A DNA stretch of 7,141 bases from Candidatus Kuenenia stuttgartensis (GTDB lineage: Bacteria > Planctomycetota > Planctomycetia > Isosphaerales > Isosphaeraceae). The notes under the pieces are model-generated. The model did no database searches, was not told the DNA's origin, and saw nothing but the letters and a program-made list of their open reading frames with translations. Position 1 is the first letter of the stretch; each line of letters starts with the position of its first letter. A program made the position numbers and the translations under genes. The stretch spans positions 1 through 7,141 of the forward strand of contig CAMBZY010000164.1 in assembly GCA_945872325.1 (NCBI GenBank), in the 5' to 3' direction. Shown here piece after piece: positions 6,345 to 7,141 of the stretch.

Positions 6345-7141
6345 TCATCCGCCCCTTCGGAACAATTTCGCAGGCTTCGGAGGTGGCTCAGGCCCTAATG
6401 GGGTTTCTTGATGCGTCTGGCCATCATAGCTTAAAAGCGTGGAGCGTTCCCCGTCGACCGTTTCAATGTGAACGGGCCTGCTCCATAAACGATAAAGATT
6501 TTCGAGCGTCAGCCTTGCAAAATCAAGCCTTAGCCCGATACCGCAATCGGTGTCGTGCTTTAAATACAACTCGCCCCGATTCATATAATTCCCGTCCAGA
6601 ACACGCACAACCGGCTGACCAAAATTGGTCAAACTCATCAGCAGGCCTTCTTTGATCTTGGGAAATTCGCGACTTTCAATCTCATAAGTTTCCGACTCCG
6701 AATTAAATCCGAAGCTGAAAAGACGGTGCTCGCGACAGAATTCCGGGGTCAGGAATTCATCAATAAATGTAATGTCATTATGGATCCGCCTGACCTCGAA
6801 GATTTTCTTCATCCCCTGCCCTGGCTCACGCTGATCCCAGCGATATTCAATATCACGGAACAGTTCAATCCCGATTTTATAAGGGTTAAGCCGGTCCTCA
6901 GTCATGGCCATCGTACCGGCATGATGCTCGGCATAGTCGATCAACTCCGAAGCGTCCAGGCAGTGGCGGGTCATGATTGTTGAATGCCAATAACTCGCCC
7001 AGCCTTCATTCATGATTTTTGTCTGACCCTGAGGCGCAAAATAATACGCCTCGTCACGAATCATCGAGAGAATTGTATGCTGCCAAGGCTTGAGTGGAGC
7101 GTTTTCCAAGAGAAAAAGTAGGACATCACGCTGCGGATTTT
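6345..7141 (-). CDS. spoVR: SpoVR family protein, C-terminal half (5' end outside window)
   Basis: The reading frame is open to the right edge: the codons upstream of 7109 translate as NPQRDVLLFL before LENAPLKPWQ, which is the normal SpoVR interior. The TTG at 7107-7109 is therefore an internal leucine and the gene is cut by the window. About 265 of an expected 500 or so residues are present. Counting from that leucine, recognisable family blocks are APQGQTKIMNEGWASYWH (25-42), NPYKIGIELFRDIEYRWD (75-92), EVRRIHNDITFIDEFLTPEF (105-124) and the LYLKHDTDCGIGLRLDFARL region (181-200). SpoVR was named for spore cortex formation in Bacillus, but homologues (YcgB in E. coli) are widespread in non-sporulating bacteria, commonly beside prkA and yeaH (DUF444), linked to starvation and stress. 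Those partners, if present, would lie to the right. The C-terminus ends in a Pro/Lys/Arg-rich tail. Confidence 0.95.
   Translation of the reverse strand, partial: NPQRDVLLFLLENAPLKPWQHTILSMIRDEAYYFAPQGQTKIMNEGWASYWHSTIMTRHCLDASELIDYAEHHAGTMAMTEDRLNPYKIGIELFRDIEYRWDQREPGQGMKKIFEVRRIHNDITFIDEFLTPEFCREHRLFSFGFNSESETYEIESREFPKIKEGLLMSLTNFGQPVVRVLDGNYMNRGELYLKHDTDCGIGLRLDFARLTLENLYRLWSRPVHIETVDGERSTLLSYDGQTHQETPLGPEPPPKPAKLFRRGG

Noticed and set aside
7107..7109. TTG as the start of the spoVR-like gene
   Set aside because: The frame stays open to the window edge, and the upstream residues (RDVLLFL) fit the SpoVR interior, so this is an internal Leu codon.

Overview
This 7.1 kb window of about 50% GC looks like chromosomal DNA from a free-living bacterium, most likely a member of the Planctomycetota. 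That assignment is an inference from the overall style: a 6-phosphofructokinase with insertions, a SpoVR homologue, several lineage-restricted membrane or secreted proteins, mostly weak Shine-Dalgarno signals, and intergenic DNA rich in small palindromes. No rRNA, tRNA, CRISPR array, insertion sequence or phage gene was seen.

Layout. Positions 1-348 hold no convincing gene. They contain three perfect small hairpins and a three-unit 10-bp tandem repeat. A single + strand gene (349-1662) encodes an orphan polytopic membrane protein. It converges on the minus-strand block across a short spacer holding a likely two-way terminator (1668-1704). Everything to the right is on the minus strand. Read in the direction of transcription (right to left) it is: spoVR (5' end outside the window), a 135-bp gap with a 16-bp operator-like palindrome, a small secreted coiled-coil protein, inorganic pyrophosphatase (ppa), an RmlD/MAT2B-type SDR reductase, a four-helix membrane protein, an S4-domain RNA-binding protein, and 6-phosphofructokinase (pfkA).

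How the genes may work together. ppa, the reductase gene and the four-helix membrane protein gene are separated by only 4 and 3 bases, so they are almost certainly co-transcribed and probably translationally coupled. The S4 gene and pfkA follow on the same strand after gaps of 55 and 101 bases and may belong to the same transcript. The named functions are housekeeping: pyrophosphate hydrolysis, committed-step glycolysis, nucleotide-sugar-like reduction and RNA binding. The block therefore reads as a core-metabolism cluster with uncharacterised membrane and envelope proteins inserted. The PFK has the mixed phosphoryl-donor signature (ATP-type Gly, PPi-type Lys), which makes its proximity to a pyrophosphatase worth a look. 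I did not find clear evidence of a wholly new system. The best leads are the intergenic palindrome/tandem-repeat module at the left end, the mixed-signature PFK, the palindrome at 6273-6288, and the uncharacterised proteins.
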